A DNA stretch of 64,000 bases from Xanthostigma xanthostigma (taxonomy: Eukaryota > Arthropoda > Insecta > Raphidioptera > Raphidiidae). A program made the position numbers and the translations under genes. Below, one piece after another: positions 55,073-64,000 of the stretch. The notes beneath the pieces were generated by a model. It saw nothing but the letters and a program-made list of their open reading frames with translations, did no database searches and was not told where the DNA came from. Location of the stretch: assembly GCA_963575645.1 (NCBI GenBank), contig OY754475.1, positions 3,534,001 to 3,598,000 of the forward strand. The letters are read 5' to 3'. Within the stretch, counting starts at the first letter, position 1; each line of letters starts with the position of its first letter.

Positions 55073-55654
55073 AAGTTCATCCGGGCAGTTCTTATCTGTC
55101 GTTGTCTGGGTAGATTACCATCGGAGGATCATGGTAACATCCAGATCATCTTGTTATTGAACATCAATAGCCAGAAAAACGTCTGCCAGTTGATTTATTT
55201 ACCGAGCCAACGCGAACAACAGCAAGTTTTGGCACATATTTTATACAGCCTCCGACATCAGTTTGGGATCATTACGACGGAGTCATAACATTTATATGAT
55301 CGTTTTAACACATGTACTCCCGTAGACTCTCAGAAACTAACTTACAAGTCAGAAGGCACTCGGGTTATGTGCATGAAATATTAACTTCAGACGCTCGATT
55401 TTTAATGTTGTTTATGAGATACAAGAATGTTGATCATTCGCACCGGTCGTTCATTTTTATTGAGCTGAAAAGATTTTATAATAGATGAGTCACACTTCCA
55501 GACCATCAAAATTCAAATTCTGGCACATCCATTTTATTTATTCCGTTCTGTCTTGAAAAGAGTGAGGTAACACCATTAAAAAAGACTCCGTATATTTCTT
55601 TGTTTCTGGGTTTCTGACTTTTATTGTTTCAAATCTTGGAACAACTTTTTCAAT

Positions 55655-55745
55655 TACTTCCCGTTACCCGATTGAGTTGAAATTTTGTATAGGTATGCAG
55701 TTCCGATGACAATACAATATTATAATAACTGACAGTTACGACTTT
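55655..55745 (+). repeat. Dispersed repeat family D, copy 2
   Basis: CCCGTTACCCGATTGAGTTG, AAATTTTGTATAGGTATGC and TTCCGATGACAATACAATAT match 8555-8645. Confidence 0.5.
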
Positions 55746-55767
55746 TTTTATTAATTCCACAACTACA

Positions 55768-56062
55768 ATCTATATATTTATAAGCGAAATACCACTCCGC
55801 TGACTTAGGTACTGTCTTATCACGAGATCTCCAAAACTATACGACCGATTGACTTGAAATTTGGCATAGTTACTCCTTTCTCGACGTAGACACCCAATAA
55901 GAACGAATTTTAAGCAAATCCTATCTAAAACGGATTTTTCAACTAGCATCACATACTACAGATAGAGTTGTTACGTGAGGTGAATGGTTGCGTAGATGGG
56001 AAGATCAATAAGTACAATATTTCCAGAGATTCTTGTATAAAACACTGTTTCATTTCAACCCG
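55768..56062 (+). mobile_element. Helitron-like element, family B, copy 3
   Basis: Starts A|TCTATATATTTATAAGCGAA, ATCACGAGATCTCCAAAACT, GAAATTTGGCATAGTTACTC, GAATGGTTGCGTAGATGGGA. The 3' end is degraded (CACTGTTTCATTTCAACCCG), without CTAG. It is oriented opposite to the copy at 54795, about 700 bp away. Confidence 0.55.
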
Positions 56063-56064
56063 CT

Positions 56065-56363
56065 ACTTTATTATATTTCCCAGATGTGAACAGTTTTGCA
56101 ACTTAGAATTAGACATGACTTAGAACAGTCAAAATACATTTTGGAAGTATTATGATAAGTTGTCTAAGCAAGTAATTATAATACAGCATTGTGATTATAA
56201 TAATTAAAAAGAATATAATAATTAGCACGTTATTAGGAATAACATGAATGAAAAAAGGTGGGTATCAACTGACTGTGAGACAATCGTTCAAATTCTCATC
56301 TATTGTTTATGGTTAACGACTAATTAACCAACCAGATCAAAGGACTAATTATCTTCAACAGGA
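56065..56363. other. No gene recognised
   Basis: AT-rich spacer between two Helitron-like copies. Confidence 0.4.
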
Positions 56364-56364
56364 A

Positions 56365-56953
56365 TCATATATATTAATACACTAAGGTTTAAGATGTTTG
56401 CCTCCCTTTTTAGAAAAAACCTCACAATTTCTCCACATAAATTATATATCATTTTACAGATAATTGCTTGCTCTACTGACATCGACAACTAAAAAAATTA
56501 TTATTGCTTTTGTTTTTGTAAATTAATTAAAATACAGCAACGCTGAACAACGTCTGCCATCTGACGGCTTTAATTTTGAAACTACGTCAACACTGTCATC
56601 TGACCTTCATATTGTAACACAGCAGACACAATACTGCATACTGCCATCTGACGGCTTTTTTTTTTGTAACAGCGAGCAACTCTGAACAACGTCACAGCAA
56701 TGCTGCATGATGCCATCTGACGGCTTAGCTCAACGCTTTTGCTACTTGCGCCTCTATATGACAATTTTAGTAAAATATTTTTTCGATCTGTCGTCTGACC
56801 TTCATATTGTAATACAGCAAAAAGAAGAACGTTATAAGCAGTGTGCAAAATTAGAAACGAATTGAATATCTGCAATCATATTTAAAAAATAATTTTGTAA
56901 AGTGATAATTATTATACTTATTTAGTGCGAATAATTCGTACAGGTCACTCTAG
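56365..56953 (+). mobile_element. Helitron-like element, family X, copy 3
   Basis: Begins A|TCATATATATTAATACACTA (56365) and ends AGGTCACTCTAG|T (56950-56953). The 3' hairpin is GTGCGA-N5-TCGTAC, one base off perfect. It has both the long 5' part shared with copy 2 and a central block with extra GTCAGATGGCAG-type units. The minus strand holds a 97-codon frame (56582-56875) whose product resembles those of copies 1 and 2 (LLKLSYRGASSKSVELSRQM). No Rep or helicase is encoded, so it is non-autonomous. Confidence 0.78.
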
Positions 56954-57039
56954 TATTGAATTATTTTTTTAAAGGCCACCAACAGCAAAAGTTCTTGGGT
57001 CTTTCAATTATTTTACAAAAAAACGTTAGTGTGCGGTAG

Positions 57040-57230
57040 ATTAAGCATGGCTTTTGTTAAAGGCGACAACTAGATAACAGGGCGAAATTTAGTTACAAGT
57101 ATTTCGTTAGAGGACAGCGCGTGATGGTTACTTTGTGTATGCGTTGGATTATAGCTTGACTTTTGTTAAAGGCGACAACTAGATGACAGGGCAAAATTTA
57201 GTGGTTAGAATTTTATTTTTTATGGTTCGC
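57040..57230 (+). repeat. Dispersed repeat family E, copy 3 (109-bp tandem units)
   Basis: AGGCGACAACTAGATAACAG at 57061 and AGGCGACAACTAGATGACAG at 57170. Each is followed by GGCGAAATTTAGTTAC-like sequence and preceded by TTTGTTAA. The unit also contains TTTCGTTAGAGGACAGC and TTTGTGTATGCGTTGGATTA. Confidence 0.7.
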
Positions 57231-57734
57231 GACGGTTCACATTTTTTCTAGAAAGCATCATTAAGTTAACGTATCTTTAGGTAATTATATTAGCTAATTA
57301 TATTCATTTCAAGTTCAGCAAAGTACAAGTTTAAAATATAAAATTAACAATTCAAAAAATGCGTAACGCGTGTGACTGGCAGTTTTTTTAATAAAATTAC
57401 AATAAAATCAACATAATTTCTCGGTGCAGCACTGCACTCCGTTGTAACGTTTTCCTTTTCTAATCGCTTTACATATCTTCCCACAATACAAGGAGAAACG
57501 CACATGTTCACGTATGACTTTATATAATTTTATATTATTTTTATACGCAACTCATCTGTTTAAATGTTATTCATTTTTTTGTGAAACAACTTCACATCCA
57601 TGACACACTTGATAGCCTGATTTATAAAGAAAAGTTCCGTATTAATATTTAATATGGAATGTGCTTTGATAAATGTTAAAATAATTTCGGATCGGTTTGC
57701 AGTGTTCTGTGCAAACGAAACACATGGCATAATT
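57231..57734. other. No gene recognised
   Basis: A minus-strand frame of 82 codons (57560-57808) overlaps the next repeat and is not recognisable. Confidence 0.4.
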
Positions 57735-57997
57735 CGGTGTCCGTCTGTCCGTCTGCTACAAGCGATTTTCTTTGAAACTATTTGACGTAAAAATTTGAAA
57801 TTTGGCACAGAGATAGAGTGTGGTGGTCACAGATGTGAAGTATAAAAGATTGAATTTTGATTCTACAGGGGATGAAATACGAAATGAAAATAAAAATTTT
57901 GTAGGGGGTCAAATGAAAGCTTAAAGAAAGCACAAATTCAACAATATATTTGTTGGTATATTTGTGTGTTTGGGACGGAGCTGCGAGTAGCGACTAG
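57735..57997 (+). repeat. Repeat ending in CTAG|T, possibly Helitron-like
   Basis: GGTGTCCGTCTGTCCGTCTG, GAAATTTGGCACAGAGATAG, TTTTGTAGGGGGTCAAATGA, GGGACGGAGCTGCGAGTAGC-GACTAG|T. It shares the 3' CTAG|T and the GAAATTTGGCA phrase with family B, but its 5' end is not defined. Confidence 0.4.
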
Positions 57998-59165
57998 TAA
58001 AAATATAAAATCACAATTACGCATTCGACTCTCAGTAAATATGATAATTAAAAAGATTTTGACTAAAAAAAATGGAGAAGTGAAGGCTTGTTGTAAAAAA
58101 TGCTGTCTACACGATCGTTGATTGTTCCAAACAGATAATTCTGCGTGATTTTACTCATATAAATCTACTTCTGACATTTTCATTTCATGTGAAAAAACAA
58201 CTGAAATCTACGCATGCGTGTTAAGATTATGCTAAGAGGAGTAAAGAATTTTTATAAATATTAATTAAAAAAAATGCAGCAGTTAGTTTTCTGTATTTAA
58301 TTATAAAATACACCAAATTACTGTTAACTAAATTTAATATATTTATCTACTAGATATTGCTTCTTTTTTGAAAATAATTTATGAGTGTGATTAATCCCCA
58401 AAATGTTTCAAAAAATCACTTGCTGAACTCTGTTCTAGAGATTACATACCGCTGACCGATTTTATCTCAAATCGGATTATTCTTAGTTTTGTTCTAATTA
58501 TGATTCAATAAGTATAACATTCTCGTTTCTTAACATTGTCTTTTAACTTCCCATAGCGGGATAAATTAATTTTTTTAATGTTGGCAACACATAATCTTAT
58601 GTTTTACTTTATATAACATATACAGAACAAATGACAGTCAGTAATGCGGTTTTGCGTGTTTTTTTTTCTCTTCATATGAGTAACGACATTCGACTTTATA
58701 AAACAAATGAATTACAACAATAAAATGTATACCGTGTAAACTAGTAAATTACATATTTTTAACTTAATTAAAAATTTATATATTTCATTGCACGTATTTG
58801 TCGTTGTTATTATTAAAAATGTTGCAAAAAAATTGTTACGAAGCCTGTTACTTTTTTCCATCTAATGAAAAGATTGTGCAATAAAATCTTTTTTATCCGT
58901 TGACGTTTTAAAAAATTCCAGAAGGAGTAATAAATTATAAGAAATTAAGCTATGCATTGGTTTTTTTCTCTGAAATGACCTTCAACAAGAAATACTCTTA
59001 GAAAAAGTAGATTTACAGTTTGTTGTTCATAAAAATACTAAAAAAGTAACCATTCCTGGGATCCTTTTGAAACCCAGCGTTGGTTATAGATACCCACAAA
59101 ATAGAAAGATATTGAACAAATACCGTCTTTCCGGTTCTCTCGATATCAAGGCTAAGCTTTCAAGT
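57998..59165. other. No gene recognised
   Basis: AT-rich sequence without visible repeats. Confidence 0.45.
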
Positions 59166-59394
59166 TTATAAGAGGTAAAGTTTGTAAGTTTGGATGTAGG
59201 AAGTGATCTCCGACACTACTCATCCGATTTCACAAAAATTTCACCAATCTTTAGAATGGTTCTTCAGAATGGACATAGGCCATATATTATCGCGTTAAAA
59301 AAAGCGCTTTTCTTAGAAACCAATTTTGCAATGTAAGTCGACGAAAAACGGTGGCATTCTATATAAATTCGAGGCAAGGCCGAACTCGGCCAGT
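59166..59394 (+). mobile_element. Helitron-like element, family A
   Basis: ATAAGAGGTAAAGTTTGTAA, GGATGTAGGAAGTGATCTCC, AGAATGGACATAGGCCATAT, GCGTTAAAAAAAGCGC, TTTTGCAATGTAAGTCGACG. The 3' end is altered (GGCAAGGCCGAACTCGGCC, no CTAG). A degraded copy. Confidence 0.6.
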
Positions 59395-60506
59395 ATTGTT
59401 CATAAAAACACATGAAATAAAAAAAATTCACGGAAAATATTGAGAAAAACCATTGTTGGGGTCCTCTCGAAATCTCACGTGCGGATAGCTTTCAAGTTTA
59501 GTTCATAACAACACATAAAATTGAAAAAAAGGCTTTGTGTCTTAGTTGTAAAAACTTTCAGATGTTTTCCTGTTTATGTATTTCTAACATAGTAAATATT
59601 AAATACAATTTTTGTTAAGAAATGAAGACATCGGGACATACTTTATTTTCTCAGTTGGCTAGCGTGTGATCAAAACAATTTTTGGTCGTGTCAATTGTTT
59701 TCATCCATATATTGAGCTCATTCTCGTTATGATGAAAATGATATGTGCAAATTAAAAAAAAAAAAACAATTAACAATGGAGTTAACTAACAAAACAAAAT
59801 CGTGGGTAATTTGTTATCTCCTCTCGTTACCGGTGTTATGATTGTTGTAAATCTAGGGCCAAAAGTCAAAACAATTTCTGTAACTTCAGACAATTTTCAT
59901 TTAAATTCATCTTTTATGTTTAAGTCGATGTATGGTTCATTAAGAGTTTTGTAAACGTGCTTAATTATGCTCAAGACGAACTTTTTAGCGAAGCAACTTA
60001 ATCCTGTTAATATTTTGATGTTACTCCGTTTCAAAACGCTTCAAAAGTAGTAGAACTTCAATAATAAATTTAGAATCCATTTGATGGTTTTACGAGTTCT
60101 CGGAATAGAACCAGCGAACCTGTATTTGAGGGGTTTATCAAGGAAACGCCATATAAACAACAGTATTGCTACAAACTTTTCTCAAACTTAATCATTCGAC
60201 GTAAGCTGTTTTGTCTTTTGACCATAGATATATGAACATAATAATTATATTGTTAAGACACAGGCTGGAACTGCGTAATGACAATGTTTTTTATTGTACA
60301 TTTGTCTATTGGAACTTTCTCATTACTGGCATTCTTAATACTTAAGATTGCTTTAGAGGAGAACACAAAGAGGTTTTTTATATTATAGATTAAAGTCATT
60401 CACTCACCAGGTTCCGAAAATACACGCATCTGAAACAAAAATCATAAAGCGTTAATCAAGAAATGTAATGAATCGATCAAAATTAATTTAGAATATTTTT
60501 CAACTA
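59395..60506. other. No gene recognised
   Basis: No coding or repeat structure that I can support. Confidence 0.45.
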
Positions 60507-60855
60507 GAATATCGTCGTTGGTTCTGTAATAGCTCTTATGTGCATAATTGGCAGATTTTACGTTTTTTAAATGAAAAGATTCGGAAAACACAGCTCTATA
60601 CACTAGTAATACCTCCAAATTAATTGTACAGTAACCAACAAGGGGAAGTAACTCTTATGTGAAAAGTTGTATCAAATAATTCCTTCCATGTGCCAATAAA
60701 TCCGAAATTAACGTTAAATATTTTTTAAGAAAATACTTCATACCTCTGAAATTGCTAGTTCTTACCATCCATTGCTGAAATAACCACTTTTTGGCCTTTC
60801 CTGCAAATTTTACTTTTTGCACATAAGAGGTATTACAGAACCAACGACGATATTC
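60507..60855. mobile_element. MITE with about 40-bp terminal inverted repeats
   Basis: The left end GAATATCGTCGTTGGTTCTG, TAATAGCTCTTATGTGCATAA matches the complement of the right end (GAATATCGTCGTTGGTTCTG, TAATACCTCTTATGTGCAAAA) with about two mismatches. The interior of about 270 bp is non-coding. High arm identity suggests relatively recent activity. Target duplication not identified. Confidence 0.8.
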
Positions 60856-61395
60856 TGAAGATAATATGAAATGATGTAAGTAAACGTCATTAGTAGGTTA
60901 ATAGTACTCTTTTATAATAGAATACTAGCAAAATCCATAAAAATCACCGGATTTTTTTTATTAATATCGTAAAATAACGAATTTACGGAAATATAAACGG
61001 ACATTTTGACTGTGCTCTAAATTATCAAGCCGCTTAAAAATATTTTATGCGATAAAATAATCATATAGAATCGTAGTAGATTTCTTTCTTTTATTTTAAT
61101 TTACGATTCGCATAAATGCTTATAGAAATAAACAGTTAAAAGTTGGAAAATTATTGTCAGTAAATATAAATAAAAATAGACACAACAGTTGTTTACTTTA
61201 TTTGACTATAATATAAAGTTTTTATCGTGGATAAGCAGTAAAATGTTGCAGGAAAACGGTGTTTTATCTTTTTTAAAAACACGTTCTATCACAAAACTAG
61301 TAACACGAGGTACGGACTTCTCATTATCAGTCGAGTATTATATGACTATGTCTAATCTTTATGAGCGAAGAGCCCGCCGCCATATTTCCTATGTG
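60856..61395. other. No gene recognised
   Basis: AT-rich; the 70-codon frame at 61189-61401 is not recognisable. Confidence 0.4.
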
Positions 61396-61401
61396 TATTA
61401 A

Positions 61402-61693
61402 GCGCCGAGGCGTGTAGCGTAGTGGTGAGAGCACTAGACTCGCATTCGGGGAGGTACCGGGATCGAATCCCGGCGGGGGCAGATGTGGCTGAGACTTTAT
61501 CCTGCTGTCTCTCGCCGAGAAACGGTAATTCCTGTACCGGTCACCTTGTTGAGGTTTTCCCTTCAATAATTCCAGATGATTATCTAGACGATTCCTTATT
61601 CAAGGCCATGGCCGATTACTTGTCAAACTCCTATATGCTCAAAATTTGTCTACCTTATCCTAATTTCCTAAAATTCCTTCATTCGCCCATTGC
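61402..61693 (+). mobile_element. tRNA-derived SINE, apparently full length
   Basis: The head (about 61408-61480) has an A box TAGCGTAGTGG and a B box GGGATCGAATCCC with tRNA-like spacing. The anticodon-arm region GACTCGCATTC resembles tRNA-Ala(CGC). The body has GTCACCTTGTTGAGGTTTTC and AAGGCCATGGCCGATTACTT, phrases that I recognise from a SINE type widespread in arthropods. Flanking TATTAA at 61396-61401 and 61694-61699 may be the target-site duplication. Frames at 61327-61566 (minus) and 61422-61703 (plus) are SINE read-through. Confidence 0.8.
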
Positions 61694-61699
61694 TATTAA

Positions 61700-62397
61700 T
61701 TAGCTGAAGTTGAAAAATGTAGAAAATAACGGGAAGTGTGACAGATGGAAAATAGTAATGGTGCGAATGGCGTCTGTTATGACATAAAGTTAAACGCATT
61801 ATTGGCGCCCAAGTTCTCGCAAAACCGATCGCTATCGTCCGCTGTGCAATATTTACAAAAAAAACATATTTCGAACCCTTTTCGAGAATCTTCTATCTCC
61901 GAAGTTAGTTACATCACAGAACTTATTTTTTTCAGGGAGGTTAAGGTTACCCAAAATCAAGCAGCATTCCAAATTTCAGACGTCGAAGTGGAATATTTTC
62001 CAACATATGAGTGTCAAAAAATGAATTTAGGCATTTCATTTCACACCAAAATCCAGGATGTACTTCAAATCGAGCTAGAGTTTTGAAATCCTGAACAAAG
62101 TGTTTAAGGTGATAATTACAGGGAAAAATAAAAAATCAATAAAAATCCAACATGGTGGTAGCGATTTCTGCTTTGGAAAGATACGAAGGACAACAGACAG
62201 TCGACGTGAGGTAGTTTATAATGTATATAAAATTGCGAAACTAAGCTAAAGTAACGCCGTGAAGTTATCATATAAGGTCAGCGTTCGATGACTACAAAAT
62301 CCGATGGTTGGCTCTGGGACAACTGTTTCTAATCTTTACCGATGGCACCACAAATAACTGTTCGTAAACCCTGTGGCGTTTCTAATACTAATTCTTG
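61700..62397. other. No gene recognised
   Basis: The 113-codon frame at 61745-62086 starts ATGGAAAATAGTAATGG and is moderately protein-like in composition, but no family is recognised. Confidence 0.4.
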
Positions 62398-62663
62398 GGG
62401 TTTGGGACATCAGACATCAGCAGTGATGCCAATGACCTTAACTACTCAGCGTCTATAAATTCACAACACAAAAACATTGACGCAAATAGTCTTAGTAGCT
62501 GAGCGTGTTAAATTAAAAAAAAAAAAAGACGGGTTTGGGACATCAGACATCAGCAGTGATGCCAATGACCTTAACTACTCAGCGTCTATAAATTCACAAC
62601 ACAAAAACATTGACGCAAATAGTCTTAGTAGCTGAGCGTGTTAAATTAAAAAAAAAAAAAGAC
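62398..62663 (+). repeat. Exact 133-bp tandem duplication
   Basis: The units 62398-62530 and 62531-62663 appear identical, including a 13-A run. Each starts GGGTTTGGGACATCAGACAT and ends AAAAGAC. A third start (GGGTT) follows at 62664. Each unit contains CTACTCAGCGTC and GTAGCTGAGCGTG, which are partly complementary. The right junction is the end of MITE family F copy 3. Confidence 0.9.
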
Positions 62664-63008
62664 GGGTTGCACTCCGGGAGTGCCGGCTAAAGTGAAAACT
62701 TGAATATTAACGTCTTAATTTTTTGCATTTATAGAAGCATTGTTTATTTATTGGTAACACTTGTAAATAAAATGGTTTGTATCATAGATTGCATTTTTAT
62801 GAACGATATTTCAACGCTAGATGTCTAACGTTGTATAAAAAATAAAATGGTTTGTATCATAGATTGCATTTTTATGTACGATACTTCAACGCTAGATGTC
62901 TAACGTTGTATCTCACCCAGTTCTTACTTTTCCTGACGCGAGTTTAACATTTTTTACCCATTACAAAAAAAGTGTACAACGCCGCTAAAGAAGTTTTCAC
63001 TTCAAAAA
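62664..63008 (-). mobile_element. MITE family F, copy 3, with internal 75-bp duplication
   Basis: On the plus strand it reads GGGTTGCACTCCGGGAGTGC, CGGCTAAAGTGAAAACTTGA, ATATTAACGTC ... and ends GCCGCTAAAGAAGTTTTCAC, TTCAAAAAT, the reverse of copies 1 and 2. Internally AAATAAAATGGTTTGTATCA, TAGATTGCATTTTTATG, TTCAACGCTAGATGTCTAAC occurs twice (starts 62765 and 62840). GCACTCC-G-GGAGTGC near the left end is a perfect small palindrome. Confidence 0.7.
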
Positions 63009-63399
63009 TTAGCTTTTAATTCAGCTGCCGTTAGTCGAGCTATGATTTTTTGACTTGAAGTTACGGAGACTGGAAAAAAAATAAACCTTGAAGTATTCCA
63101 TAGAACTGGTTTAATATATTGGTAAATACAAAGTTGACTTTGTGTATAAACTGTTTGAGAAAGGCAGGTTCGTGTATTTTAATATCCTAACATAATAGAA
63201 TAGCAAAATGTTAAACACTCAAGTTTTTACGCAATATGCCGATTTATGATGACACCACTATCGTCTTTATAGGCTATTCATAACTAAAATGTCGCAACGT
63301 CGTTCCGGGTAAATTAAAGAAATTATATTTAAATCTAACTAAATAAAATTGGCACACGTCATTTAGAAAAAATAATACATTCTGATAAAATATCTTGAG
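63009..63399. other. No gene recognised
   Basis: AT-rich sequence; nothing resolvable. Confidence 0.4.
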
Positions 63400-63600
63400 A
63401 TTTTTATAAAAGCATGCGCTGATTTTCCCCAAAAACAATAGAGTTTTTCTAATTTGAGTGTCAAACACCCTACCATAAAATCATGTTGATCCGCTCACCC
63501 GACAAACGAACGAAAAATATTCTTGTACTCCAAGGACCCCAAAATATTAGGAAAAGTGAATTTTGACCTGAATTAGTACTACCCTTACCCGTTTGTGGAG
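63400..63600 (+). repeat. Diverged relative of the 13215-13790 repeat
   Basis: GATTTTCCCCAAAAACAATA, GAGTGTCAAACACCCTACC, GATCCGCTCACCCG and GAAAAGTGAATTTTGA correspond in order to GATTTTCCTCA, GCATGTCAAACATCCTCCC, AATCCGCTCACCCG and GAAAAGTGAATTTTGA at 13270-13680. It is a single copy here. Confidence 0.5.
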
Positions 63601-64000
63601 TTGGATTGAAAACATTATATTTCAGTTTTTTCGAGCGCTCTTTTTTCAACAATCTCGCAAATGCTGCCTTTACGAAAGTTTACTGTAAGTAAATTGTTTC
63701 AAGACAAACAAACCAAACAATAAAAAATGAACGTTCTATTATATCAAAGCTTACTGGACAATAATTTAGTATTGTGAATTATCTTTGCTTTCGTTGTTCA
63801 CTTTAAAACATGCTTTTTTTCTAATCTACAATATTGTAATATGTAAAAATAAACTAATATTTTTTAAAACCAGTTTTAGTGTTTTTGGTTACTCGTATGA
63901 TTTTGTAAACATATGCACTCTTTAACTATTATCAATAACTATATTAAAATATATTTATTAAAGCTATTGCGTCATTATTTATAAAAAACCAAACAAGAAC
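63601..64000. other. No gene recognised
   Basis: AT-rich sequence to the window end; no structure seen. Confidence 0.4.

Noticed and set aside
61408..61480. Functional tRNA-Ala gene
   Set aside because: Both promoter boxes are present but a SINE body follows and a possible target duplication encloses the whole 292 bp.
61745..62086. 113-codon ORF downstream of the SINE
   Set aside because: Starts soon after the SINE end, no recognisable domain, no supporting splice or promoter signal.

Overview
The window is AT-rich, intron/intergenic-type DNA from a eukaryote, most likely an arthropod and probably an insect. The grounds are the repeats: non-autonomous hAT and Helitron-like elements, tRNA-derived SINEs, and a LINE 3' tail (20262-20320, minus strand) of the kind I associate with Lepidoptera. 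Lepidoptera is a weak preference, not a conclusion. There is no bacterial, organellar or viral gene organisation: no operons, no long ORFs, no rRNA, no functional tRNA and no CRISPR array.

I find no convincing host gene. The longest open frames (up to about 147 codons) are chance ORFs, the open frame of a minisatellite, or run through transposon ends. Four things are nearest to genes: a 58-codon ORF with a good start in a locally GC-rich stretch (30141-30317); a relic of the C-terminal region of a non-LTR retrotransposon protein (25781-26006, minus strand); a CpG-rich block (40753-41063) that could be a promoter or the inside of a transposon; and the frame shared by three copies of one Helitron-like element.

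Layout. 0-10 kb: inverted-repeat elements (1561-1794, 2317-2990, 6242-6588, 8744-8973, 9031-9267), tRNA-like SINE debris (3945-4680) and a degraded tandem array split by a foldback element (4670-5160). 10-20 kb: Helitron-like copies, a 214-bp tandem duplication, a 130-bp minisatellite (16060-16830) and a higher-order 73-bp repeat array (17967-18425). 20-31 kb: palindromes, more Helitron-like copies, a LINE relic and the 58-codon ORF directly abutted by a Helitron-like insertion. 31-44 kb: MITEs, tandem duplications, a very large palindrome (38704-38970) beside a tRNA-Leu-like SINE head, and a head-to-head pair of Helitron-like copies (39404-39866). 44-49 kb: three hAT elements, each with a perfect 8-bp target-site duplication. 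49-64 kb: Helitron-like copies, LINE-tail-like repeats, a complete-looking SINE (61402-61693) and an exact 133-bp tandem duplication.

The most informative structural result is that four repeat families (here called X, A, B and C) share the Helitron end signature: 5'-TC, 3'-CTAG, no terminal inverted repeats, insertion between A and T. In family X a 3' hairpin lies 8 nt before CTAG. Family A has ten copies in 64 kb. All assignments were made by reading the sequence; none was tested against a repeat library or a genome.
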